Positions 36,576 through 47,839 of a stretch of DNA of 64,000 bases are shown in pieces (positions within the stretch are counted from its first letter, which is position 1; every line of letters begins with the position of its first letter). The notes beneath the pieces were generated by a model that saw nothing but the letters and a program-made list of their open reading frames with translations, had not been told where the DNA came from and ran no database searches. The stretch is from Cerrena zonata. Lineage: Eukaryota > Basidiomycota > Agaricomycetes > Polyporales > Cerrenaceae. The stretch is from positions 806,001-870,000 of the forward strand of contig JASBNA010000007.1 in NCBI GenBank assembly GCA_038087015.1, in the 5' to 3' direction. Made by a program: the position numbers and the translations under genes.

Positions 36576-36588
36576 GAATGTCCTCGAA
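36576..36588 (-). promoter_or_regulatory. Heat-shock-element-like motif upstream of Hsp20
   Basis: GAATGTCCTCGAA has the GAAnnTTCnnGAA spacing of an Hsf1 site with one mismatch (TCC for TTC). It lies about 145 bp upstream of the Hsp20 start and 60 bp beyond the TATA box. Hsf1 binding is inferred. Confidence 0.5.
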
Positions 36589-36611
36589 GCGCCATGAAAC
36601 ATCCAGTAATC

Positions 36612-36629
36612 GGAACTAAAAACAGTTCC
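36612..36629 (-). terminator. Pol III terminator of tRNA-Glu inside a small palindrome
   Basis: On the minus strand the tRNA is followed within 10 nt by GGAACTGTTTTTAGTTCC: a run of five T between inverted GGAACT/AGTTCC arms. The T run is the expected RNA polymerase III stop. Confidence 0.65.
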
Positions 36630-36636
36630 GCTACTA

Positions 36637-36708
36637 TTCGGATACGGGGAATTGAACCCCGGGCTATCGCGTGAGAGGCGATAATGTTAGCCACTACACC
36701 ATATCCGA
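36637..36708 (-). tRNA. tRNA-Glu (anticodon CTC)
   Basis: 72-nt cloverleaf on the minus strand. The acceptor TCGGATA pairs with TATCCGA; the anticodon stem ATCGC/GCGAT encloses loop CTCTCAC (anticodon CTC). The T arm CCGGGGTTCAATTCCCCG contains a good B box, and the A box is TGGTGTAGTGG. There is no intron. Discriminator base A. Confidence 0.93.
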
Positions 36709-36867
36709 GTACATTTACTAGTCTTCAAGCATTTGTGTTATTATGTACTTCCCTAACTACCAAGCAGTGTAACTGGCGTTGACGAGTCTCAATCTCAGTC
36801 TGTCGGTCTGTCTGTCGTTACTAGAGTAACCAGACATATTCTAACGTTTTCCTCAACTGTACACAAA

Positions 36868-37962
36868 ATGGCTCACGGCTCCCATTCTCCAAGTCGTTCC
36901 GATAATTATCGCAGGGATAGGGACTCTGGCACCCGGCGAGACGAAGATTCGCGCAAATACCGCGACAATGATCGTAGAAGGGATTCCGAAAAGTACAAGG
37001 ACAGAGATGACTACCGTCGACGTGACGATGACAGACGTGAAGGTAGTAGCAGAGGTCAACGACGTCGAGAGGATGGTGACAGAAAATACAAGGATTCGAG
37101 AGATTCCAGGGGAGGCTCCTTAAGACGTTCCGCGTCCCCTCGAAACAGAGCATCAAGACCTCGCTCGAAGTCGAAATCTGGTTCACGTTCTCCAAGCCCG
37201 GAGGATAAAGATAAAGGGAAACCCAACTTCAAACCATCTGGGTTGCTCGCAGCTGAGACGAAGACGGTCAAGCATGGGGACGGCTCAAGTACTGTCTTGA
37301 AGTATCATGAACCTCCTGAAGCGAGAAAGCCAACCATGGGGTGGAGATTGTATGTGTTCAAGGGTGCCGAGCAAGTCGGTGAGTTTGTGTTAAGCTCATG
37401 TTACTTACCCTTTCATTCGATATTGAAACACATACATAGACCTATTACATATACACCGTCAGAGTGCATATCTGTTTGGAAGGGATAAGACTGTAGTGGA
37501 TATTCCTCTGGACCATCCTTCAAGTTCGAAACAGCACGCGGTGATACAGTGTACGTGCTTTCATCTGCATTCTTCGGTATCTTAGTCTAATTTGCATCAT
37601 CATACAGACCGACAGATCACGGAGAAAAATGAATACGGTGAACAGAAGCGTGTAATCAAGTAAGTGGTGGAACCACCAATAGCTTTTCGATTCCGTCTAA
37701 TCCCCTCCTTCCTGTTTCCCTTAGACCCTTTATCATAGATCTCGAGTCAACGAACGGAACTCACGTCAACGGAGAGCAAATTCCAGAATCACGGTACTAC
37801 GAACTCAAGCTCAGCGACAGTAAGTCAATAAGCTCAGCACCCTTCCACTCTACGCAAGGAACTACTGAATACTGATTGACACCTGTTTCATTTTTCTTTC
37901 ATAGTCATCAAGTTCGGAGAGTCTAACCGTGAATATGTTCTTCTCTCTGAAGATGCTGCTTA
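36868..37962 (+). CDS. PML1: FHA-domain pre-mRNA retention/splicing protein (Pml1/SNIP1)
   Basis: Orthologue of yeast Pml1 and human SNIP1, a subunit of the RES complex that binds the spliceosome and retains unspliced pre-mRNA in the nucleus. Five exons from the ATG at 36868 to the TAA at 37960-37962. The N-terminal ~130 residues are an Arg/Asp/Ser-rich RS-like region (for example RRRDSEKYKDRDDYRRRDDD and ASRPRSKSKSGSRSPSPED). The C-terminal FHA domain reads WRLYVFKGAEQV, then AYLFGRDKTVVDIPLDHPSS, SKQHAVIQ, and FIIDLESTNGTHVNGEQI, ending KFGESNREYVLL. The phosphothreonine-pocket residues (GR, SxxH, TNG) are all present. The order and length match the family well. Confidence 0.93.
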
Positions 37963-40656
37963 AATCCCTTGCTCCATTCGTACCATTCTACCCAAGTTCC
38001 TGTCATACACATCACCGCATCTCGCAGATCACCCCCGATGGTTCCAGCGATTCTCATGCATCATCTATTCCATTTTTTCTGTATCACTAGTCTGACTTCT
38101 CCATGCGAATCGCAGTGTCCCTGGATCTCATCTCAACAGCATTATTTTATATCACATTTGACATGATTGACCGTGACGACACTAAATCCAAGTATCGAGA
38201 TATCGGTATTTCCCTATTGCCCAGGGGATGCCGCAAGGCACTCTAGAGTGCGTGTACGGCATGGGCTACGAGAAGTCAATCCTCTTTTCGCCTAGCATTG
38301 CCACATCTGACCACCCCTCATATGCTCTCACAGCAATGATCTTCTTGAGCCTCGAGGCACGTCCTAACGTTCCTGTGAGAAAAGACTGGCCAAAGTCTCA
38401 GCGTCAGTGCACTGCATCAACGTGCATCCCCACTAATTGACCTCAATAGACATTCATACTCCAGACCCTTTTAGACTTTTTCTCCCGTCACAACCTCTTC
38501 ACATATGAGGAGAAACGCACCTCAACCACGCCCCGAGGAGCATCATTGCCTATCCTTGGTCTTCTTGATATTTCTCATATACCGCTTCCCCGTTCTACGC
38601 TCTTACATAACGGTATGTGGTCAGACGGTGGTTGCGTAACTACCGGCGGTCTATCGTCTCCCGGTCCTGCGAGAGTGTGCTGACATACGTATATATTTTC
38701 AGTCGGACGCAACCGCTTGCCTTAGGCAGGCAGTGCGGTACTCTGGTATTTGACTGCATTTTCACCATCACTGCAGTATGACACTTTGGATGATATGTAG
38801 GAGACATCTTGAAGGTCTCCCATGTCCTAGCTTAGTCGGTGTACAACAAGTAGCGGGCCCTATGGAGGGTTGATTCTATTCGACCCTCGGAGAATATAGA
38901 CGAACATTCGAATTAGGGATGACCAAGTACCCTATTCTTCACTGACCAATCCCCATTTCCTGGTTCCACAACACCTTTCTCTTCATAGTCCAATTCCTCA
39001 TCCTCGGCAGAGGAATCCGCATCCAAACATCGGAGCGCGCGATGCTTCTCATCCATACATAAAAGTTAATTGAACGCCGCTACAGAAACCGCTCTAGCAG
39101 CTAATTGAAGTCGATCATTTTCTCGGCTCATAGGAACCGGAAATCTCATTCATTCCCTCCCTCAGATCTCCAAGGAGTGTATCTCCGGCGGGCGCAGTCC
39201 AACCTCAAAGGGAATTCGAGGGTTAGGGTAACTCTACGTAGGGTCACGATGAGAGAAGCTCCGAATCGATAACGATCAGAATTCGCATGCATTTTTACCT
39301 TCCCTCATGATGACCAGGAACACATCCCGAGGTCGTTCTTCTCTAGCTGGGGGACAATGGCGAACGTCGAGAGACACAATGGGCACAAGAAATTTCATGA
39401 TTACAAGCACCGTTGCTTTGAACACCAATTTTTGATGGATTATCAAAGCGCCCCTCCAAAGCACTTCCGCTTCCCCTTGAAAGCCTGAACCCTTGTAATA
39501 ACGAAAGACGATGATGAGATGTCGAGTTCGTCGTAGCGCACGACAGGCGGGGGGACAGTGATCAGAGCGTCTGCAAGTCGTCTACAAGTCTCCCCAGCCC
39601 TCCTCACATGCACGCACGACCGGGGACTGCCAGCAGAAGGCATCCCAACACTGCAATTGATCTGATAAACGTAACGCTGATTCTCGAATTCAAAGGGCCA
39701 GGTGGCTGTGCTTCATGGCACTTGGACACCGGTGCCGCAGGAGCTTCCGTTTTCGGTAATCAACCCGACCCATTGTTCGCCTCTTGTGGCGCGCGTTATG
39801 TTATTGTCGTAGGGTAATTTCCGGGGCTAGTATGTCTCTCTTGCATCAGGGAACGTGGAGACGAAGATCTATCATCTCCGTCCTTTATTCTGTCTTTGAG
39901 CCCTTGCGAGTATGCCCTGGATGTATGATTCTGTTCGTGAGGCGTATTTGTACTCTACGCGTTCCGATTCCCGGGGGAGCTCTTTTAGCGGAATGGCTCC
40001 AGCGTGCAAATAGTAGGGAGGGCCGTAGGATAAGACAAGGACACAGCTGTGAAGCAGGATTGACCTGCCTTGAATATCACATCCGTTGCTTTGGCATATG
40101 CCGTCCTCTCACGCAATGACCCTTCAGCTTTGTACGAAAAGCAAAGGGGTCGAGATTGGATATCGAATAGCAGGACCTTAAACAAAAGCAATGATATGGA
40201 GATAGACTGTTTATTCCAGTTGAAGTAGCCAGGGAATACAATCGTACAGTCGTACAGAGAGAAAGAGGAGAGAGAGGAGAGAGAGAGAAGGAGAAAAAGT
40301 AATCAGGGGAGACCAAAAGTAATCAGAGGCTCGGGAGCTTAGGAAGTAAAGGTATAACGATACAAAGGTATAAAGGGGGAGGGTGAAGTGTCCGAGAGGA
40401 GAGATAAGTAGGGTACATTATGGAAAGCGACTTGAGCGAGAAATGAGTAATAGTGTGACCAGGCAAGGAAAGAGATCGAGACCGAGACTTGTAGAAAAAT
40501 TGTGACGAGAGGGAAGAGATATGAGATCCAGATGCGTTGGTAGTGCGTGAAACATAGAGTTCTATAAACCAGTGAGCAACTAGTAATGTAGTCAACAGAG
40601 AAAACTATTCACCTGTCGTGACGATCGTCAGGCTTCTTATACAAGAAGCATATCCT
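37963..40656. other. Gene-poor stretch, no gene resolved
   Basis: 2.7 kb between Pml1 and the C2H2 gene. Short frames such as 38228-38440 (GYEKSILFSP) and 39608-39817 have no recognisable domain and cannot be extended by splicing. 40250-40320 is a purine-rich run of GAGAGAGAA type. Part of this must be the 3' UTR of the C2H2 gene. Nothing else supported. Confidence 0.45.
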
Positions 40657-41666
40657 TTAGTTGAGGCGAGCATGATCTTCATTATCCGTCGCATTTTTCA
40701 AATGCCTAGTCAAAGAATCGCCTCTGCTGAAGAGTTTCCCGCAACCTTCAATCATCCTTCGGGTACCAGGAATAACCAGGTGACCAATACACTGGTGAAT
40801 CCTCTCTCCGGTATGGGTCCCAATATGTCTCCGTAGATCTTGAGAACGCGCCATAGCCTTATGACACAGCGGGCAAGTAGTAATGCGACGCTGGAGGGAG
40901 TGAATAGTAGCGTCGACCACGTCGGCGTCGAATTCCGGGTTGCGGCGAGCAGTAGTCCTCTCCCGGGGAGCTCCATACGGAGAAGCTGCACTGCGACGGC
41001 TCCTGCGGTTCTCGATAGAGGGAGAAGGGGTCCTAGAAGAACTTGCCTGGGAGTAGGAAGAGGAGGGATAGTTGTTTCGCTTGGATGAGGGGGTTGCCCT
41101 TGCCTTGCCCTTAGGCGTAGCCTTAGCCTTAGCCTTGGAACTCGAGGCAGCCTTTGGACCACGACGGCTGGAGGAGGAAGGGTTGTATTCGTCGTCGTCG
41201 TCGTCGTCGCTACTGAAATCCGAGTCGAACTTGTAGTCAGTATCATCATCCCCCTCTGAGGAAGTGATAGAAGAGGTGGGTGAAGGAGGGTAGACCTCGG
41301 GTGTGAAAGAGGAGAAGGAAGGATGTTGAAGAGCGAGACTGTTGGTGAGGTTGTCAGACAACTGGTCGACTGGTTCTGGCCCGAGAGGAAGGGAAGCGAG
41401 GTTGGAGCTGTCGAAGTAGTTGTTGATAGGTGAAGAAGGGATGTAAGGAGGATCGAAGATGTCCCTCGGACTAGCAGTACTACAACGTTGTTAGATGTTA
41501 GGATGTTAGGGAGGTAACAAAGGACATACGGAGGGGAGTCTAAGAGAGTATATGACTCGTGAGGGAACATGCTCAACATGTCGGGATTGGACAAGGGACT
41601 GTCCGACAAGGAGGAGGAAGAGTCGTAGTCGCTGTCGAAGGTGTACATGTAGTCGATGAGGCTCAT
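40657..41666 (-). CDS. C2H2 zinc-finger transcription factor
   Basis: Putative DNA-binding regulator. It begins at 41666 (MSLIDYMYTFDSDYDSSSSL) with an acidic Ser/Asp/Pro-rich region, and one intron near 41480-41530 follows LLDSPP. The central part has poly-Asp/Ser (SDFSSDDDDDDEYN) and a Lys/Ala/Ser-rich basic stretch (SKAKAKATPKGKARATPSSK). The C-terminus has a standard finger, CPLCHKAMARSQDLRRHIGTH, directly followed by a second, atypical finger in which the two Cys are 15 residues apart (HQCIGHLVIPGTRR...EGC) and which ends GDSLTRHLKNATDNEDH. It resembles basidiomycete C2H2 regulators of development or cell cycle, but I cannot name an orthologue. A TATA box lies ~100 bp upstream. Confidence 0.83.
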
Positions 41667-41766
41667 GGTGGATGATGATGGGGATATATGAAAGAAGAGT
41701 GTTTCGGGGGGTGGTAGGTTAATACGAACGGGGCGGGATGGGGAGGAGGAGGGGCCATGCTCGGGG

Positions 41767-41778
41767 GGTATATATACC
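41767..41778 (-). promoter_or_regulatory. TATA box of the C2H2 gene
   Basis: GGTATATATACC, a perfect palindromic TATA element about 100 bp before the ATG at 41666. Confidence 0.6.
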
Positions 41779-42379
41779 AGAGTCCGAGCAGGTCATTGAA
41801 CAAGTCCATGCTGTGGTAACTGGACAAGAGACGCCTGTGTGATTGACTGTGAAGTCTGCCCATGAGATCGAGGGAGGGCAGATCCTGCCAGGAGTAGACT
41901 CCGTGGGACATTTACCCAACTTTAAAAGCACGGTGAGGAAGGCTTGGGCGCTCGACACTAAACATGAGGTGGGAGGCTTGTTCTTTCTGACCGACCGGCC
42001 TTCTTCCGAACATCACATCGCTAGCCGGGCGGTCCCATCGTGCAGAGATTCAGAGAGATTCGCATCTGTATTAGGACGTGAGCATGCAGGAAATGTGAAT
42101 TACAGGAGACGAACTGATCCACGTACCTGGTTCGCCTCCTGCCTGTAATCATGTCCCTGGCTTCATCAGTTTGGACCACCGCGGGAGTTATATCAGCAGC
42201 TCAGGGAGGACAAATGTCTGAGGAATAAGGGATGCCGTGAGCAAAGACCTGAACTTTCTTGAGTTGAGGTCATGGCAATCAGTAGCAAAGTTGTTGCATC
42301 CGGTTCTGTAGCCTTGACCCTGCAGTACAGTAGAACATTACATGAAGGCGTCCAGTAGGACTAGACCACCTACCCAACA
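41779..42379. other. Intergenic, no gene seen
   Basis: Far-upstream region of the C2H2 gene and 5' flank of a tRNA. A frame at 41843-42148 has no recognisable domain and is probably not coding. Confidence 0.45.
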
Positions 42380-42473
42380 TCCGATATGGTGTAACGGCTA
42401 ACATTACCGCCTTTCACTCCTCGTCTCCTTGATGAGTTCGCGGTAGCTCGGGGTTCGATTCCCCGTATCGGAG
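42380..42473 (+). tRNA. tRNA-Glu (anticodon TTC) with a 22-nt intron
   Basis: Acceptor TCCGATA pairs with TATCGGA; A box TGGTGTAACGG; T arm TCGGGGTTCGATTCCCCG. The anticodon stem ACCGC/GCGGT carries loop CTTTCAC only if a 22-nt insert (42417-42438) is removed after position 37, the usual place for nuclear tRNA introns. Anticodon TTC. A run of five T directly downstream (42475-42479) is the pol III terminator. Discriminator base G. Confidence 0.92.
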
Positions 42474-42744
42474 CTTTTTGCTTGCTTCAACCTCGCATCT
42501 TTACACAGAAATTCACACTCAATACATTCATGCAAGCAAATTTCAAGCGTAATATAAGTATTTCCGTGCAATAAGAGTATGTGTTAATGCAATGGGACGT
42601 GTAAACAAAAGTGATACGTGGTGGCTGGTGCGATCTTAGAGCCTTCTTGAACGAATTCTCTTGCCAAATTGTACTGCTGGTCCTCGACTATATTGTAATC
42701 CAAGTTGGCGTTCTGTCATAGTTTAGACTATATGGACATAGTAC

Positions 42745-43225
42745 TCACCCTCTAATTTTCTTCTTGGGTTTTGGAGGATGTGCAAAGTCCTCCGGTGCTT
42801 CGCCTAGACGATACTTCTGCATTGACCAAAGGATATACCTAGAGTCATTTCATCGTATTCATGCATTTAGACCCTGACTTCACTCCGTAGACACAGGACA
42901 CAATCACTCACCTACGGTCAGTTACAGGTATGTTAGCCTTCTTCAGTGCGTTCCCATCAAGCCTCCAAAAGTCTTCCCATTTCTCGGGTGCTTCAAGCTT
43001 CGTCTCCGAGCTTCGGCCAATAGCTTTCAGGAAATCAGTCGGTGACGCTATCGAGTCTATTAATGAGAATGGCGGTCTGGTGAATACATTGCTTGTCCTG
43101 GACCATCAAATTCGACATGGCGCACCTCGAGCGGAAGGGACAGGTCTGAACTCTGCCTTGTTCACCAATGTTCGCACCAGTCGTGGCACAGAGTTTTGTA
43201 TACGAGAAGAGAGAACTGAAGACAT
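42745..43225 (-). CDS. FYV4: Mitochondrial ribosomal protein mS41 (IGR motif)
   Basis: Small-subunit mitoribosome protein with the IGR domain. Three exons give 112 residues. Exon 1, from the ATG at 43225, encodes a presequence-like start (MSSVLSSRIQNSVPRLVRTL). An intron GTGCGC...AATAG follows, then SPTDFLKAIGRSSETKL and WEDFWRLDGNALKKANIPV, and after a second GTGAGT...CTCTAG intron DRRYILWSMQKYRLGEAP and a Lys-rich tail KPKKKIRG. The IGR signature, the L/K-rich helix and the R(Y)ILW motif fit mS41/Fyv4. The join across both introns keeps frame. The gene is hidden because no single open frame on this strand covers it. Confidence 0.88.
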
Positions 43226-45266
43226 CTATATCAAGCACGCAAAGACCAGACCTTAGGATAATTACTAGTATGACGAAGTGAAGACTCGGACAGCTGAACT
43301 TGATCCAGCGCACTCGGATCGAAGGTGGTGGGAATGTTGTGGTGATCGAACCGCTCCAGGGCGCCTTCCTCATTCCGATCCTTACTTTCCCACCATGTCT
43401 ACCTTTTCCATGATTTCTTGGCGGAAGTTCCGCTGCGGACGCGATGCCATGCAAGGTCCTCCCCCGCAATCCAAGTAGCACGGCATTCGGTTTGATGGAA
43501 GATTCTGACGAGTGGACTTGATTAACCTCTAGTACCCTCAAATGCGGTTAGTCGGGTACAGCCTGTCAATGCTTTACAACGTTGCAAAAGAATTGATATT
43601 CTAGAGATCCGCTTGTCCGATGATTGACCTGTTCCTTATGGTTGCATTTCCTTCAGAACGAGGGGACGCACAGCACCGGAGGGTGTACGCGTCGTTGCGT
43701 CCTGAGAGAGTCGTATTGATTGATACACAGCGTGAACAGCTCTATGCGATCAGCGTCATAGGGAATAAATGTCAGAAAAAAGGTGTTCTAAACCGAATAT
43801 AACATCTTTCTAAATATGGATATCCGTCAGGTTTTTCCACTATTTCCTCCCGACTGATCATAACACCGATACCTTTCCTGGCTCCGTACAGGTGAAAGCT
43901 CCATCAGTTTACGCCAAGGAACACTCTTCCGCCGCCGGTCGAATTCACCAAAGAGGAAGACTCTGTAAATACTCTAACATCGCTTAGCCCTGTCGGCAGA
44001 TGATGACATCATTTGGGGATGTATTGAAAAGTGCCGAAGTAAACCGCTTCCGCCTGTCGCTCGTATGATTGACATTCCCAGGTCTGACCCCATTCTCGCG
44101 AGGGTAATTTGAGCATGATATCTTCGTGATAGGTTTCCTTAGTTCCGAGCCTAACATTGGAGCTTGTAATGCCAGTGTTCAGCAGGGGCTACATATACCG
44201 CTCTCCATTATCGTGATAATAACTGGCGAAGCTCAGAAACCTGAACGATTTTTTCCAGTCCTTAACAGAACAACTGTTGTTCTCATGGACGAATTGAGCC
44301 GGAGGTATCCAACCTTTCTTTCAGTCGAACCATGACTCACTTCAGGACTCGGATGCATACCGCGGATTAGTGGATCTGACTATTCTCTGTATCACACTTC
44401 CTGTATCACCACTCCCTGTATCACCACTCTCTGAAACACAATCGAGATCTCCATCATTGTCGAGAAGCACCTCCGACGGAATACTTTCCAGAAAAGGCAA
44501 GACGGTAGACTCGGAAGCCCTTGGCATGCCATCCTAATTTCCTGGCTCTTTCATGCACACGATCTCCTTGATGTGGGGCCCATATTGCTTTGCAAACCGT
44601 TAATTTGCAGCAAAGGGCTGCGATGGGATCTGAATCATATGGACCCGATCTGCACATACCACCTTTCTTTGCGTCTTTCCGGGTCGATACCCCCGCAAAT
44701 AGTGCATGTTAATAACATCGTTGTAAGGCTTCCAGTGTTACTCTCTACTATACAGCCCAACTGCTACAAGAAGAAGACCGCCTGCTATTTCCCGACAGAA
44801 TTTATACATATGAACGCGGAGGAGCCATGTAACAACCGGTGCCTTACGGGACTAGCGTCAATCGGAAGTCGAGAGCCGCAAAGAACGATGATGATATCTA
44901 AGTTTATTATCTCTACTCTCTGAATCACATACACGAGGGTTGTGTGCGTTCGAAGCCCAATGTGAAGTGGTTGGGATATATTCGGAGATTGTGTCTCCCA
45001 CCACGGGTGCGAGATCCTACATCGTTGTATCCCACGACGTCTACTTTTTTCAGGCCCACCAGTTACGGAACTACGCACACGGAGAGAGGCATGAGACCAA
45101 TCGCGATGGAGTGCTAGTCGAACACCTTCGAACACCCTAGAACTCAAAGAGAGGCCAAGGTGCAGGTGATAATTGTATTCCGGATTACAAATATTAGCTC
45201 TACTAACTGGGGTATATACCATTCACCGAAATAAAACCCTGACTGCTGAGTACTGAACTCTCACAA
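43226..45266. other. Gene-poor stretch, no gene resolved
   Basis: 2 kb between mS41 and MON1 with scattered short frames on both strands and no domain. It contains one short tandem repeat (44387-44430). No tRNA or repeat termini seen. Confidence 0.45.
44387..44430. repeat. 15-bp tandem repeat, about three copies
   Basis: Units CTGTATCACACTTC, CTGTATCACCACTCC and CTGTATCACCACTCT follow one another; a fourth degenerate unit (CTGAAACACAATCG) comes next. In one minus-strand frame they read as Gly-Asp-Thr-Gly-Ser repeats, but no gene was found around them. Confidence 0.8.
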
Positions 45267-47628
45267 CTAGAAGACAGGTGCGTCCCTTAGGAAAAGTCTC
45301 TTCTCTTCCTTCTGAACCCATCTCGAGATCGCGTTGGCAGCATTCACTGCTGCTGATTTAGGTATAAGGGGAGACAGCGCCATATAAAGCTCGAAGGGTT
45401 GAGTGATCTACGATCCAGATGTCAGACTAAGATCGAGACCATTGAAATGAAGAGTCTAGATCGAGCTTACCCAGCCCATAACACTCTCGCGCTCTGTCCT
45501 GATATACTGCAATTTCAAGGTACTTCCCTGACCTGACTTGGCATGGATGGCATCGTGCAGTGTTTGGTACAAAGTAACCAACCGTCGACGTTCGTTGAGA
45601 TCATCATAAGGGTCCTCGAACTCTGGCATGGTTATTTGCACGTGCGACCGACTCTTGTATAGGAAATGCCGAAGGCCTGGGATACCAAGGTTGGAAACAC
45701 TATAGGTAGTCTTGCCCTTAATAATGGCGTCACTCATAGCGTTCATGAGGCCGTCCTTCTCGAGTTTCTACAACATACCGTCAATGACCGTGTCGTAAGA
45801 TTTGACTATATGAAATGAATACCTCTGACACAGTATTACACCAGCTTCTAACGGCTTCGAAATCTGCAGCACCGCTGACACAGATCAATCCAACCTCGGC
45901 GGTCGGTGAAGGGGGCGATGGCGGAGACATGGGCGGCGAGCCATGGTCGGTCACTACAATACTAGGCGCGCGTGAGCCTGACGTTGAAGTCGGTTCAGAG
46001 GATGTCCTTGAGCTGACAGAGACGGAGGGTTTCAGCTCATCGCTAGTCTTGCGCAAGAACATTACGTAGGCATTCACGAAAGCCGATGCATTGAATTTAG
46101 GTAGGCAAATAGGGAGCCACGAAGCGGAGGCGGAAGAGTTGAGGATGGATGGTGCGTAAACGGTGTTCACGAGAACATGAAGATCTGGATATCAAGCTAA
46201 GGCAAGTAATGTGGCAGTTAAAAGACGGGTACTAACCTGAGGGGTGTATCGAATGTTTCCTAGGCCGAACCAAGGTGACAACTCGACCCTGTGCAACCAA
46301 GACCATGTATAACACGTCCTGCAGGACATAATTTCAGGAAGTGAAAGTTAGATCAAGATCAGTATGATCCGTACCTTAATTTTGGCGGTAGGTACCAATG
46401 CATTTGCGACGGCTTTCCTCAAATTTGGATCCAATTTGAGACAGAAGAGAGACGAAGTAGCCATAGCCATGTCCCATTCTAGTCGAGACAGGAGAGAATA
46501 TAAAAAGGGCTCTGCGCCTTAAATAGTTATGAGGATGTGAGTTATATAACGATGATAATATTACGACATACCGCTCAATAATCGACGCAAGTCGAAGTTA
46601 TTTCTACGTTCGAACATTCGACGCAGTTGTTCGGCAGAGACAACACTGAGAATTTGTAGATGTAGGTATTCAAGATGAAATCGGGTCTTCCTTTGCAAGT
46701 ACACAATGCATTCAATGACGGATATACCCAAGAACATTTTGTACTCACCACTGACTCCGGCTCACCCCATGAAGAGACACAGGCATAATACAGCGGTGAA
46801 CGAAGTAGGAAGGTGATGCGCATTTTCCCAGCATTTATGCACCGAATCTTATCTCCGTCGTCCAGGAACACAGATATGAGGGCTTGCATCAAGCCAATCA
46901 TCGAGGTAAAGTTGTCAGAGTCTTCGTCCTGCTGACGACTTTAGAGGATTAGTGGGTGTGTTCGGGCATATACATTCGTACGGGGTATACCTAATGAAGA
47001 CGGGTTTCCCTGCATCTGTCAATACGAAGTATTGTCGAGGAACATATGGCTCTGTGACTGCCAAAGCGTATTAGGAAAAGCCAGTCTGTGATTCGAATAG
47101 GACCTTACGAGAAAGGGACAGTTCATCCATCTCGACTGATCGTCCTCTGTGAGGGGTCCGACGACGGATTGTTTCTAATGTAATAATGAACATGCGGCTT
47201 TAAGGCTACAGAGACTCTGCATGATGCTCACCGCCGGAGCCTTCTTGCTCCGTCAAAGTACGTCTCAAATGTTCACGAAGGTTTCTCTTGGTATCTTCAT
47301 CCGAAGCACTACTCTCCATATGCCCTGAGACCGTGCCCCGCTCACCATCGATAGTTTCCACTTCAACCTCGGGCTCCTGTATGAGGATACCTTCTGCACG
47401 CTCCGAGTTCATAGGTGGAGACGATAAACCTTCCATTCGACTAGGGGGAGAGCCAGAGAGTGGTGTTTGCATGGCTGATGTTGTACCATGACTAAATACA
47501 CGTAATGAAGAGACCGATGGTGCTGAACGAAGCTGTGGAGGTACGAGTCGTGGAGGAGCTCCTCCTGGAACGGGCGTGCCAACCCTCGAGGGAGTTCGAG
47601 ACCTTGGCGTTCTAGGAGTTCTTGACAT
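45267..47628 (-). CDS. MON1: Vacuolar fusion protein Mon1
   Basis: Subunit of the Mon1-Ccz1 complex, the guanine-nucleotide exchange factor for the Rab GTPase Ypt7/Rab7 in endosome-vacuole fusion and autophagy. The start at 47628 opens a disordered Ser/Pro/Thr-rich N-terminus (MSRTPRTPRSRTPSRVGTPV) of ~140 residues. The first longin domain begins YVPRQYFVLTDAGKPVFI, then SMIGLMQALISVFLDDGDKI and FLLRSPLYYACVSSWGEPES. Later blocks include RRNNFDLRRLLSG, VLVAQGRVVTLVRPRKHSIH, DLHVLVN, and the C-terminal IPGLRHFLYKSRSHVQITMP (the conserved GLRHFLYKS motif). It ends RWVQKEEKRLFLRDAPVF. Nine or so introns. It is divergent from a BTB gene with 211 bp between start codons. Confidence 0.92.
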
Positions 47629-47839
47629 AGCAAATTGAGGAAATAATACAAGTTATATTCTCAGAATGAAGGTCTGAATGTCATCATGGTGATCTATGGT
47701 GATGGTCGTGGTATAGGATTTTGGTCTCACATCAGCGTCTTTGCACTTGTAAAACACCGACACCGGCGATATAACTTGTCCTCCAACTTCCATCGTCGGT
47801 GGGCGAGGACCTCCCATACTTTCTCATCTATATCTTTCT

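Noticed and set aside
40752..41666. 304-residue minus-strand frame rich in Ser, Thr, Leu and Pro
   Set aside because: It shares the start of the C2H2 gene but reads through the intron into the wrong frame; the zinc fingers are in the other frame.
43035..43541. 168-residue minus-strand frame with a basic N-terminus
   Set aside because: It overlaps mS41 in another frame and reads through its first intron.
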